Shown here piece after piece: positions 44,482 through 54,858 of a DNA stretch of 64,000 nt (the stretch's first letter is position 1; each line of letters starts with the position of its first letter). Location: contig JASKMD010000029.1 in assembly GCA_030144725.1 (NCBI GenBank), positions 9,723,098 through 9,787,097 of the forward strand, in the 5' to 3' direction. A model generated the notes under the pieces. It searched no databases. It was not told where the DNA came from and saw only the letters and a list, made by a program, of their open reading frames with translations. A program made the position numbers and the translations under genes. Origin of the DNA: Haematococcus lacustris (taxonomy: Eukaryota > Chlorophyta > Chlorophyceae > Chlamydomonadales > Haematococcaceae).

Positions 44482-47434
44482 ACCTCCTAGTGTGGGGGCC
44501 ACAGCGCTGCTGCTGCCCTGCCCTGCCCTGCCCTGCCCTGCCCTGCCCTGCCCTGCCCTGCTGGGCTGGGCTGGGGTCCACCCTGCGCTGTGAGGGGCCT
44601 GACCCACCCTGCAGCTGCATGAGGCGCAGCAGTGCCAGCATGGCCCCAGGGGGCGGCTGGTTGGGCTGCAGGTCAAAGCTCTGGCTGGCCTGCAGCCCGG
44701 CTGTCTCCACAATGTCCAGCTTGTCGTCCAGCAGCGGGTCTGAGGCGCTGAGCGACAAGCTCAGCTGGTACCCGGCCTGGAGGGGGAGGGGCAGCAGGGG
44801 CCAGGGGGTCAGCAGCCCAGGGAGAGGCAGCAGGGGGAGGCAGCAGGGGGAGGCAGCAGGGGGAGGCAGCAGGGAGCAGGGGAAGGAGCAGGTGGGGCAT
44901 GGGGTAGGGGCATGGGGCAGGGTGGGGTGGGTTGAAGGGCCGCAGGGCAGGTGATGGGGCAGGTGCCGGGTGGGCCCGACTGCAGGAGGGTTCAGTCCAC
45001 CTTGGGGCTGGTGGTGTCCAGGCAGCCAAAGTCCAGCAGCACGCTGTTGTCCAGCTTGTCAGGCGCATAGTCCATGCTCAGCTCCTCCCCCTGCATGGAC
45101 ACAACGGCTATGCGGAATGAGTGAGAGCTTGGGAGGGTCACACCCTCGCCACAGCTTGTGCTGCTGCAGCTGCTGCTGCCATTACTTAGCCTCTAGTCTG
45201 CGCACGAGCAGCCTGCTGGCTGGGACCCTGCCACAAGCACTGGCTCCCACAGCAGAAGGTACAAGCACTGGCTGCCCACCCTTCCATCAGCTTGTGGCAC
45301 CAGTTGTATGTCAGTGGCCATCAGCTTGTACCAGTACTCCGGTCCAACAGCAGTGCAGTGAGGCACTTGTGCAGTGTGGCTGCTGCTGAACCACGCTGCT
45401 CTTTGTGGACCCAGCTAGGGGAAGGCGCTGCTTGGGGCTGCTGCTGCTGAGAAGGTGGGGGTCAAAGTCAGGAGTGAAACTCTAGACTGGGCCTGAGATG
45501 GGGTGGGGTGGGGTGGGGTGGGGCGGGGCGGGGCGGGGCGGGGCGGGGCGGGGCGGGGCGGGGCGGGGCGGGGCGGGGCGGGGCGGGGCGGGGCGGGGCG
45601 GGGCGGGGCGGGGCGGGGCGGGGCGGGGCGGGGCGGGGCGGGGCGGGGCGGGGCGGGGCGGGGCGGGGCGGGGCGGGGCGGGGCGGGGCGGGGCGGGGCG
45701 GGGCGGGGCGGGGCGGGGCGGGGCGGGGCGGGGCGGGGCGGGGCGGGGCGGGGCGGGGCGGGGCGGGGCGGGGCGGGGCGGGGCGGGGCGGGGCGGGGCG
45801 GGGCGGGGCGGGGCGGGGCGGGGCGGGGCGGGGCGGGGCGGGGCGGGGCGGGGCGGGGTGGGGTGGGGTGGGGTGGGGTGGGGTGGGGTGGGGTGGGGTG
45901 GGGTGGGGTGGGGTGGGGTGGGGTGGGGTGGGGTGGGGTGGGGTGGGGTGGGGTGGGGTGGGGTGGGGTGGGGTGGGGTGGGGTGGGGTGGGGTGGGGTG
46001 GGGTGGGGTGGGGTGGGGTGGGGTGGGGTGGGGTGGGGTGGGGTGGGGTGGGGTGGGGTGGGGTGGGGTGGGGTGGGGTGGGGTGGGGTGGGGTGGGGTG
46101 GGGTGGGGTGGGGTGGGGTGGGGTGGGGTGGGGTGGGGTGGGGTGGGGTGGGGTGGGGTGGGGTGGGGTGGGGTGGGGTGGGGTGGGGTGGGGTGGGGTG
46201 GGGACTAGGGCTGACATTGAATGGCCCCTGACCTAAGCAGACCCTGACCTTCTTGATGGGCCTGCTTGCCTCCACCACCAGCTGCTGGCCCCTGCCAAAC
46301 AGCCCACTGCTCTTCACCCGCCACCTGGTATTGCAATCACGCCGGTGGCTGACCTGCAGGCAGGCAGAGCGACAGATGAGCCCTGCACAGGGTGGTGGGT
46401 GAACCCTGCTGCTGCTGCTGCTGCTGCTGCGAGCCTGCTGATGCTGCTGCTGATGCTGCTGCTGCTGCGAGCCTGCTGCTGCTGTGACTCCTGCTGAGCC
46501 ACCCACACTGTCAGCGAGCGGGACCAGGGCCAGGGCGTCCCCCTCTAGGGGTGCATGGCTGCGGCCCCGCACGCTGGCTGCAGCCCACAAGAAGTGTGGC
46601 CAGGTGAACACTGACGCCGGGAAGGCGGCGGCAGCAGGCCCGGTGGACAAGCTGCCCTCTGCGCCAAACAGCTGCTGGAAGCGGGACTCGTAGAACAGTC
46701 TGAAGGGGCGGCAAGCAGGGGGGGGGTGGGTGGCCAGGGAGGGGACGGGAGGGGACAGGGGCCCAGGGACGATGCCGGGTGCAGATGCATGGGAGGTTAG
46801 GGACAGAAGGATGGAGTGGGTGGCAGGAGCGTGGAGTGCAAAGGTTGGAGAGGGGCACAGGGATTGAACCCAGGACCTGTCTGGCTGGCATGTGGAGGCG
46901 TTTGCCTCTTGAGCAGAGAAATGTGCTGCTAGACACCCACCTGTAGCCTTCCATGTTTTCTAACGCCTGTGAGCCTTGCAGCATAGCCTGCTGCTCATCT
47001 GTCCAGAATAAGGGGCTGCTGTTGGGCGTGGCAGGAAGGCTGCTGACATACCAAGACCACTCCGCTGATGCCGGCTGCCCAAAGCGCTGCTGGATGAGGA
47101 GTAGGGCAATCTGTAGCCACGGCTCGAGACCTTGGACAGCTGCCCCTATTGATGACCGCTTGATGGCATCGAGTCCTAGCCATGCACTGTCGCTGATGCT
47201 AAGGACAGCCTCCCCAGAGCCAATATCCTTCGCAGCAACAAGGATGGCTGACCCCGTCAAGAGGCCCGCACTGACTGCCACTTTGTCCACCGAGGCGCCT
47301 TTTGCGCCCAGAGTAGCACGGACAGTCTCAAGCTGAGAGGGGGTGCAGCTCACAGGGCTGACGGCCTGCACGGATTTGCACCGATGGCGTGAAAACCGGG
47401 CGCCCGCACTGGCACGATGCAGTGCCATGCTCAT
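42867..47434 (-). CDS. SET-domain protein lysine methyltransferase, Rubisco-LSMT/SETD3 class, 9 exons
   Basis: Exons in reading order: 47434-46941, 46699-46507, 46353-46249, 45090-45001, 44776-44608, 44059-43950, 43529-43422, 43169-43043 and 42913-42867. They splice with GT/AG borders to 480 codons plus TGA. The Ser/Ala/Arg-rich N-terminus (MSMALHRASAGARFSRHRC) could be a plastid transit peptide. SET-I region: VFTWPHFLWAAASVRGRSH. Core: LALVPLADSVSH and GEELSMDYAPDK (Tyr of the SET active site). Substrate-binding C-terminal half: SLSASDPLLDDKLDIVE, ADAFLLESVFRNDVWGFM, GYPASIDADLALL and LAYYQERRLRRLGLIDD. Related enzymes methylate Rubisco large subunit or fructose-bisphosphate aldolase; the substrate here is not shown. 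The usual Asn-His core is Ser-His in this model. Confidence 0.9.
43598..43934. repeat. (GGGGGA)n tract in intron 6 of the methyltransferase gene
   Basis: About 56 copies with three GGAGGA interruptions near the right end, purine-only on the plus strand. Polypurine of this length can form triplex or G-quadruplex DNA. Poly-Gly, Arg-Gly and poly-Pro frames are artefacts. Confidence 0.97.
44440..44565. repeat. (CTG)n and (CCCTG)n in intron 5
   Basis: A CTG/TGC run at 44443-44480 is followed by about nine CCCTG units at 44512-44560. Other CTG tracts lie in intron 2 at 46408-46490, where they encode a Gln/Ser run if read through; splicing removes it in the model given for the gene. Confidence 0.9.
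45498..46204. repeat. (GGGGC)n changing abruptly to (GGGGT)n in intron 3
   Basis: Bases 45520-45856 are about 67 copies of GGGGC and 45857-46203 about 69 copies of GGGGT, with a few GGGGT units also at the left edge. The switch is sharp, with no mixing. The tract sits between exon 4 and exon 3 of the methyltransferase gene, and pentamer frames are open on both strands. It has very high G-quadruplex potential. Confidence 0.98.
46857..46935 (-). other. tRNA-like relic (B-box motif) in intron 1 of the methyltransferase gene
   Basis: On the minus strand GGGTTCAATCCC follows about 65 bases that begin GGTGTCTAGCAGC, giving a T-arm-like stem-loop and a weak A-box. The outermost T-stem pairs are mismatched and no anticodon arm or acceptor stem forms. 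A SINE or tRNA pseudogene is possible. Confidence 0.25.
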
Positions 47435-48200
47435 CTTTGCTGACAATCAAGGCGCTCGACGATGCAGACCAGATTCTACTTTCCAGGTGGTTGCGTAAAC
47501 TTTACGGTGAAGCGCGTAAATTTTTTGTGTTCGGCTCAGGATGTCCCAACATGGGGTTGGTAATCTTCATGCAAATACTCATTCAATACTGCACCGTTTT
47601 CAATAGCGTTTATCACACTGGCAGCCGCGAACTAGAGCGCGTCTCCTGGCAGGCGGCGTGTTAACTCTTGCGAGTGAGGTCATGTCGGCGCAAGCGATCG
47701 CGGACACACCTCAGCTGTTCACCATCAATTGCATTAGTGGTATTAGCGGAGTATGTAGTGGAGTATGTAGTGGAGTCCTCTATCCAGTGATGTGCGAAAC
47801 ATGAATAGAAAGCACGTGGCTAAGATGCGGCGCCGTTTTGATTACCAGGGGTCAGTTTCCTATCATTTCCTGTCATTTTCTGTTAGTTGGGGTCGCCTGA
47901 GCTGGAGACCAGGTTTGCCAACAGCCTCACCGAGCTGTTTAAGCGCAGAGTTGGGCAAGCGGTGGCTCTGGCTGGAGCCAGGGTCATCGCTGGCTCACAC
48001 GAGCACCAGCGCCGTTTTAGGTTGCCCGTGGATGGTAGGCCAGCCTGGAATGAGCGTCAGCGCAGCTGGGTGTCCCGAGTGTGCGGGGGAAGGAGGGGAC
48101 CTGGCTACAGGGTCAGGGTCAGGGTCAGGGTGGGGTGGTGCCTACTGAGGCCATGCGGTATGAGGTGGTCAGGCAGCGGAGGTTGCTGGTGGTGGGTCAG
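47435..48200 (+). other. Upstream region of the Fanzor pseudogene; possible N-terminal coding
   Basis: Bases 47435-47860 hold no recognised gene apart from the segment at 47692-47762 that is repeated inverted at 25.6 kb. From about 47890 a plus frame reads ELETRFANSLTELFKRRVGQ, then AVALAGARVIAGSHEHQRRF, then RLPVDGRPAWNERQRSW, and looks protein-coding. It may be the N-terminal part of the Fanzor-like gene that follows, but the junction is not resolved. GGGTCA repeats lie at 48110-48130. Confidence 0.35.
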
Positions 48201-49079
48201 GGGGTGATGGTGAACAAAGCCTATCTATGGCCTGATGCGGGCCGCTGGCATGCTGCCAGCGGACATCACCTCCTTGACCACAATCAGGACTGGTGTGGCC
48301 GGGCCCAAGGACAGTGAGGTGAGTGAACCTTGAGCTGGTCAGCCTGGCTTGACAAAACCCAGCGGTGGCTTTCCAAATGCCTCACTCCCTAGGCTATGAG
48401 GCATATTGCCCTACCAACACTAACCCTACCAACATTGACTGATGGTGTTTGGGTGGCTCCAAGTGTGATGAGTCGGCGGATGTTGGTTGCAGGTGGCCAT
48501 TCGGTGAATCGCCTTCCTTCCATCCATCCTGCCATCCATCTGGCCAAACGACGGGCAGACATTCGCACAGGTGGTGTACACGGACGGAGTCACGGTCAGC
48601 GTGCTGTTCAAGCGCCCCAAGCCATTAAGGCCGCCCGACGAGCTGCCTCGCATGGGCAAGCAGGAGGGCGCTGTCAACCCGCTGGCGCACCTGGACGCCG
48701 ACTGGCTGGGCTGCGGCCCAGGCAAAACTAACATGGCGACAGTGGCCCACGAGGAGCGGTACCCCTCCGGCGCTGTGGAGTCCGTGTGGAAGCGCAGCCT
48801 CACTGCGGGGCAGTACTACCGGCAGAGCGGCATCACGCAGCACGCCAAGACGTCCAAGGCATGGTCGGCCGGCATCCAGCCTGAACACACTGTGCTGTCG
48901 CAAGTCACCAACTACACCGCCTCGCTGCAGCGGTATCGGGAGGACGCCGCCATGACGCTGGTGACCTGGCCCGCCATGTGGGCCGAGCTGTCCAAGCCGC
49001 GTTGGTCCAACGCCAGATTCCGGGTGTACCCAACACAAGCAGAGCACGGTGGCCAAGTTCCGGGCTGAGGTGAGAAGGC

Positions 49080-50320
49080 CGTACACAGCTTGTGTGCTAG
49101 TGTGTGTGCCCACAATGCTTGTGGTCAGTCCCTCCCAACTGCCTTGAATAGGGGGGGGATCCCGTACACTGGGTTTATTTCTCGCTCACGTAGCGGACTG
49201 ATGATCGAAGCACATTGGGATGTAGATAACTCACTAAGCTACACGTAATGGGTGTCCCGAGCTTCAATGACTGTACACATGATGCCCAACCTAGGCGTGA
49301 ACCTGGCCTACATTTTGTGGGCAGATATCCCCATGCACGCCTCCTTCACCCTCGAGCTTCTAGACATTGCCGTGATGTAGCTAACAAAGTAATGTATGCC
49401 CGCGCGCATTGTGTTGCGACGGCCGCAATCGCGAGATTTGAACCTAAAAAGCCGAAATGCCCGTCTAACGCACTCATACCATTGCTGATGCCTTACTTAG
49501 GACAACGGCACACATCTTAGCATCGATTAGCTCGCACTTGTTATTTGCGTCGCTCGCGCTCTCAAGCGAGAGACGGAGCGGCTCTATACTCTAGCGGTTC
49601 ATCAAGACACTATGTGCACCCTTCACCTTTGATTACAGTAGACTATGTGGCCAGGTAGTCAAAGTGACCGCGGGACTTGTCATATTGTAGCCTTTTCTGC
49701 GGGTTCCGCTGTTCCCGTCCTTAGTTCGTTGTAGCGAGAGCATGTGTGCAGGTACGCAGCCTTCGTTGTGTTGCTACATCCATTTCGTTGTCATCACTAC
49801 CGAGACATATGCTTCAATCCACGGTGCTCAAACCTGCCGTGTAACAACACTCCCTCGCCGCACCATGTGTCCTCCCAACCGGCCCCACTAGCACCCCGCC
49901 AGCACTGGCAAGGCCAGGCCTCTACATTCCATAGCAACCCCCCCATGGTACAACCCCAATTTACATCCACCTATAGTTGCTAGCATCCTGACCTTGGATT
50001 AAGCCGTCCCCTTGCTAGCATGCTTCAATGCAGCTGATGAGCAACAACTTTATGATGGCGAACAACTAGTAGGACTGCAAGCATCCATCAAACACGTGAA
50101 AACAGGCTTCCCGAGCAACTACAACGTCCCTCGCCGCACCACGTGTCCTTTCACTCCAACCTCATGGCCCCTAACAACGTCCCAACCCAGCACCCCATGG
50201 CAGTGCACCGCCTCCCACAGTGCAGGGGTGATGAGGTGATGAGTGGCCTTCACGCTTCCCTTGGCTATGCCCCCTAGCATAGAGTCACCAATAAGGAAGG
50301 GCCCCTTAGCAGCACACCCT
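49080..50320. other. Inside the large Fanzor intron, no gene recognised
   Basis: This stretch has lower GC than its surroundings. A repeated phrase (CCCTCGCCGCACCA, at 49852 and 50129, followed by TGTCC) suggests an internal duplication. Short open frames occur on both strands without recognisable features. Confidence 0.4.
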
Positions 50321-50322
50321 AG

Positions 50323-51143
50323 TCAAAGCACTGGGCCTGAGGATGGGGCTGCTTTGGTACGCTGCTGAATGTGCTTCTCCACAAAGCTTCGAAGATTAGC
50401 CAACCGGGTTTTTTGGGCTGGCCGTTGCTTGGGTGGGATCTTGTAGAAGTTGATGTAGCCCCACAACTGTGTCACAGTGAAGGTCGCAGCTTGCTCAACC
50501 GTGGTAGCACTGTAGTCAGCTCCTCGAGGATGCTTGCTGCTGACTGCTCTCAACTGACCAAGGCAGGCGGCGGTGCCGATGTTCAGCACCAACTGCTTGT
50601 TTCCACCCACCATGCGAGACTCTATCACCGCCTTGCGTGCTGCCCGTGCTGGTGCTGTCATGGCGGCGGATGCACTCTCCATGTCACGTCATGTCTCCGT
50701 GCCCTGCCCTCTCCATGTCACGTCATGTCTCCGTGCCCTGCCCGTGCCCGCGGATGCACTCTCCATGTCACGTCATGTCTCCGTGCCCTGCCCGTGCCCG
50801 TCCTTGGGCATGTCCTTCCTAGCTGCTGCTTGCTGTGCCTGCGTGATCGCCAGCTGGGTTCCCATGCTCCTGACCTTGCTCTTACATGCTGCCAGCTCTT
50901 GTTTTGCAGCTGAAAGTTCTGCTCGGCAGCGATGCAAAGACACTTGCAAGGCAAGCACCTCACTCTCAGACTGCTGCAACGCTTGCTGGGACTGGTGCAA
51001 TTGCTCTCGGCACTCTTGCAGGTCTGTGGCGGTGCGCATGTTGACACTCTGGCATGAGCGAAGCTGATATTTGGCCTCTTCAAGTTCTGCCTCGCACACT
51101 TGCAAGGCAGCGGCAGATCTGGCCCCTTCTGCCTCTGTGGCAG

Positions 51144-51188
<45 letters not shown>

Positions 51189-51261
51189 TTGCTGCCACTG
51201 CTGCATGCCCACGAGCAAGATTGGCCCTGTTGGCCTTGGTGCGTTTGCTGAGACGACCCAT
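50323..51261 (-). CDS. Coiled-coil protein of unknown function, probably interrupted
   Basis: ATG 51261 opens [18 protein letters not shown], a basic start, then an Ala run, then a long Cys-spaced heptad region ([38 protein letters not shown]) ending at a TGA at 50775-50773. About 90 bases on, the same frame reopens as [19 protein letters not shown] and runs to GPVL and a stop at 50323, with [17 protein letters not shown] inside. Between the two, three tandem copies of a unit containing GACATGACGTGACATGGAGA introduce the stops, so the array may have split one gene or may be spliced out. The gene lies antisense inside the Fanzor intron. It is probably the accessory gene of a transposon; the family is not recognised. 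Confidence 0.5.
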
Positions 51262-51318
51262 AGGGTGGCTGCTGAGTAGGGTGGTTGCTGAGGTGCAAAG
51301 CCACAGAGCGACACAAGA

Positions 51319-51665
51319 TGGGCTGGGCTGGGCTGGGCTGGGCTGGGCTGGGCTGGGCTGGGCTGGGCTGGGCTGGGCTGGGCTGGGCTGGGCTGGGCTG
51401 GGCTGGGCTGGGCTGGGCTGGGCTGGGCTGGGCTGGGCTGGGCTGGGCTGGGCTGGGCTGGGCTGGGCTGGGCTGGGCTGGGCTGGGCTGGGCTGGGCTG
51501 GGCTGGGCTGGGCTGGGCTGGGCTGGGCTGGGCTGGGCTGGGCTGGGCTGGGCTGGGCTGGGCTGGGCTGGGCTGGGCTGGGCTGAGCTGGGCTGGGCTG
51601 GGCTGGGGGCAGGGCTGGGGCCAGGGCTGGGGGCAGGGCTGGGGGCAGGGCTGGGGGCAGGGCTG
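51319..51665. repeat. (GGGCT)n pentanucleotide array
   Basis: About 57 copies of GGGCT to 51605, then GGGGGCAGGGCT units to 51665 and a GGTGGT tract to 51710. The same pentamer forms arrays at 6541-6675 and 21570-21655. Reading frames (Gly/Leu/Trp/Ala or Ser/Pro/Ala/Gln) are by-products. Confidence 0.97.
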
Positions 51666-51710
51666 GGGGTAGGCTAGGAGGTGGTGGTGATGGTGGTGGT
51701 GGTGGTGGCG

Positions 51711-53054
51711 GCCAGATCCTGCAACAATTGTCAAGCATTGTGTTGTTGAGTACTAGTATGCACGAGGTCAATTACGTTCCGATAACATATGCTTTCCCTA
51801 CATTGACAGCGGCACCAAGGGCGGGTCATTCTGCTCTATGCAATGTGTTCTTCACAAGCAACATAGCAAGCTTCGTGCACATGTACATGTCAGTCCTTAC
51901 CTCGCACTGAGAGGTGCGATGCTGATTTTGTACTATCTCAGACCATGCCCTCACAGATGTAAGACTATGAGCGCGCCTACATTAAGGAAACAGTGTCGGG
52001 TTAGTTGAGCTGGGAGGAATTAGGATTGCCGGATGTACTTGCCCTTAAAGCGTTAGGAGTCCACCACGCCATTGCGAAGCACTCCCATAGCTGACTTGCG
52101 CTGCGCGATGTGGTGAGAGCGACCGGCTGATTGGTGGGCGCACTTTTTTCGTTTACGGGGTTCCTGGCATTACGGGCGTATAGCAGACTAAGCGGTCATC
52201 GCATGCCGCACGATGCTACGTCAATCGCACACGCCCCGGCACCGGGACATCCATGTCAAGGTAGTGTGCATGGCTTTCTCAGAGTTGGGAGGGTCTGACT
52301 TGTGGTCACCCCCGCCATTGGCTGCACCCCCATATTTCAAGAGATAACATCTAACTCATTTCTGAACGGATGAGGCCGCCGATTGGTGCGATGAGCTGGC
52401 GATGGCCTGACTAGAGTGCAGCCAGCCCCAGCGAATTGCCGGGTGGCTGGCCCCCAACCTGCGACGTGTTCTGGAGCCTCGCAGGTAATATTTGCGACTG
52501 CTATAGGCAGCCTGGACTCAGCGTTGCTGAATTTCGCATCCTGACTGGACATCGCAACTTTTCAGGTTGCACAAGATACTCCATACAATGATGCCTGTGG
52601 CTCCCGAGCAACCGCGAGCAGCAAAAATCGGTCAAAATGATGTAGGAAATGAGCTGATAACTGTGTTTACCGCCCACACATGAAACGGCCCACACTTGAA
52701 GTTAACGCGTTTCTGTCTCATAGACACGTTAGTATCCCACACAAGTAACCGCACACAACTTGCAGTTCTTCATTTCACATCCTGGTTGGACTGTTAACTG
52801 GACAGCAAAAAGGCTTATATTTGAAAAATTCAAAAGTTTCAGCCCGCCGACCCCGGCAAAGGTGCACATCAGCCCGAGCAGCCCGCCAGCTTCGCGCTAA
52901 TGAGCTGCACCGCCCTGCGCAAGAATTGCTGTAAAATTCTCAAAGACCGGTAAGATGTTATCAGGGGTGCAGCCAATGGCGGGTGTGACCTTGTCTTTGC
53001 CATGGTTGGACCTGAGCTCACAATGTGTCTCTCCTTGTGTGCCTTGGCTGCAGA
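51711..53054. other. Remainder of the large Fanzor intron
   Basis: No gene is recognised. The notable content is the inverted copy of 54255-54480 at about 52297-52560 and a further short copy of GGGTGCAGCCAATGGCGG at 52965-52990, just before the acceptor of the third coding part. Confidence 0.45.
52297..52560 (-). repeat. Inverted copy of the segment at 54255-54480
   Basis: The reverse complement shares long blocks with 54255-54480, for example CCAGAACACGTCGC, CACTCTAGTCAG, CCAATCGGCGGCCTCATCCG, AATGAGTTAGATGT and GGGGTGCAGCCAATGGCGGG. Together they flank the third coding part of the Fanzor pseudogene in opposite orientation. Confidence 0.85.
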
Positions 53055-53298
53055 CTGTGAGGGGTGCCATGGTACGTTGCAACTCGGCTGCCACAGGTCG
53101 CCCCCTGGCCCTGGCCTATGGGGCAGCAGGCTTCAACGGCAGCGGCGGCATTGGCAGCAGGGGCGTGCCCGTCAAGCAAATCCTCAGGGAGGCATGCAAG
53201 CAGTTCGCCGGGCGTGTGGTGATGGTGCACGAGTTCCGTACAAGCAGAGTCAGCTCTGCCCGCACCAACGTGGTGGCAGGCCATGCAGAGTTCTTCAG

Positions 53299-54254
53299 GT
53301 GAGGGACCCCAGTAGGGCACGACTGTTAACATTAACATCCTGATGTTTGGGCCTGTTAACGTGGGTTAACAAATCGTTAACGTAACGTTAACACCTTGAG
53401 CCTAACACCCTGACGAGTCGGAGTGCGATGGGGGTTTACTAGAGGTCTATACACGAATATACAACAAAGAACGCTCCCGACATCTACAGAGCCAGCAATG
53501 GGCTTCATTGAGAACATTGGGGTAACCGTGGGCTAGTATGAGCTGAGAGGTAGTGGTGCGCCGGCGTGCAAGCCTCTGAGCCGCTAAGCAAGCCGCTGAG
53601 CAAGCCGCGCAGCCATTGTGGTCCTTTTGTTGCTGCGTGATGTTCGATACGGCCAATGGCGCCTAGCATAGCAAGCACACAACCTTAATAATGCTGATGT
53701 TGTAATGTGCCTCCCGTAGCGCCGTAGAGAGCTGTAGCTCCCGGAGTATAGTTAGCTAGTCCCGCTAGTGCGGAGAGTGCTAGACTAGTTAGCCTGATTA
53801 GCCTGACTTGCACGACTGACTTGCACGACGCACTTTGCCTGCGATGCCTGCCGCCACCATCCCCGCCACCACCCTAGCTAACGGGACAACAGCGTCCTTG
53901 TTCGTCACCATGTGAAAGAAATCGACCCCAAAGCTGCAGCCAATCCCCAAAGCTACAGGCGACCAGCCATGGCCTGCTTCAAGCAGAGTTACATCATAGC
54001 GAAACACCCGAGCACTGTAGCTTTGCTTTGCGAAAAGGCTGCGTGTTCTAAGATTGGGGTAGCGGTTGCTTCGCCTTCCATCGCGACTGCGGACAACTTT
54101 TGTTAACTTTTGTTAACTTTTCTCCCTTGGTTAACCCATGTTAGCTTTGGGTTAACAAACCGGGTCATGCTCAAATGTGGACTGAACCCGTGTTGAAGAA
54201 TGTGATTTAAAGCGCTGTTGCATGCTGGTTTAAAAAATAGTTTGGATGCGCCGT
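53299..54254. other. Fanzor last intron: GTTAAC-rich insertion
   Basis: GTTAAC words cluster at 53325-53400 and at 54100-54165 in roughly inverted arrangement (GGGTTAACAAA occurs near both sides), as expected of a foldback element of about 840 bp. No coding sequence is convincing and the ends could not be fixed. Confidence 0.35.
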
Positions 54255-54480
54255 TCACGCCGCGCTGGGTCCAAGCTGCCTGCAGCGGTTGCTATCAGTG
54301 TCTGCGTGGCGCCAGAACACGTCGCGTGTTGGGGGTAGCCACCCGGCAAACCGCTGGGGCTGGCCGCACTCTAGTCAGACCAACACCTGCTCATCGCGCC
54401 AATCGGCGGCCTCATCCGTGCAAAAATGAGTTAGATGTGATGTCTTGAGCCATGGGGGTGCAGCCAATGGCGGGGGTGAC
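54255..54480 (+). repeat. Plus-strand partner of the inverted copy at 52.3-52.6 kb
   Basis: See the partner for the shared blocks. This copy ends 36 bases before the acceptor of the last Fanzor coding part, so it may be native intron sequence of the element that was duplicated. Confidence 0.85.
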
Positions 54481-54858
54481 CATTGATCTATGTCGCCTTG
54501 CACGTCCGGTGCGCAGCATGGCGACGCGATCCCGGATCCGGTGCCTGATGTGCTCAACAAGCACAGGCACCAGGTTCTACGACCGAGACGTGTCAGCCTC
54601 GCTCAACATCCGCCGCGTTGCGGCCGGGCCGGGCCGCCCTCGCGAGCTCAGCAGCTGGGTGGGCCGCCCCGCCATGCCTAACCCAGGAGGTTTGGGCCAG
54701 GAGTGGGTGCTCGTGCGCGACAAAGGCCTGCTGCGGAAGTGGCAGCGGCGGCACCAGCGGCAGCGATTGTGACATGTGTATCATGCCATGAGCCAAATAA
54801 AACAAACAATACGATTGCTCCTTACAAAGGGGATGTGTGTGCGATAGAGTGTGCATAG

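Larger units (their letters stand above)
48222..54772 (+). pseudogene. Fanzor (eukaryotic TnpB/OrfB-like) RuvC nuclease gene, inactivated
   Basis: Parts in order are about 48222-48318 (YGLMRAAGMLPADITS to PKDSE), 48571-49071 (VVYTDGVTVSVLFKRPKP; then WLGCGPGKTNMATVAHEE and LTAGQYYRQSG), 53055-53298 (RPLALAYGAAGFNG; VVMVHEFRTSRVSSA) and 54517-54772 (IRCLMC; FYDRDVSASLNIRR; TGA). D/G-PGK followed by MATVA is the RuvC-I strand, EFRTS lies before the zinc finger, and RDVSASLNI is RuvC-III. The RuvC-I Asp is Gly (GGC at 48715-48717), and one extra base near 49033 shifts the frame before the exon end. TnpB-type proteins are RNA-guided DNA nucleases of transposons; this copy should not cut. Introns of 4.0 and 1.2 kb carry other repeats. 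Confidence 0.72.

Noticed and set aside
43500..46210. Long Gly-, Arg-Gly- and Pro-rich open frames
   Set aside because: They lie in (GGGGGA)n, (GGGGC)n and (GGGGT)n intron arrays of the methyltransferase gene.
53447..54106. Short open frames on both strands between the last Fanzor parts
   Set aside because: None has recognisable motifs, and the interval has GTTAAC-rich inverted ends, so it is better explained as a non-coding insertion.
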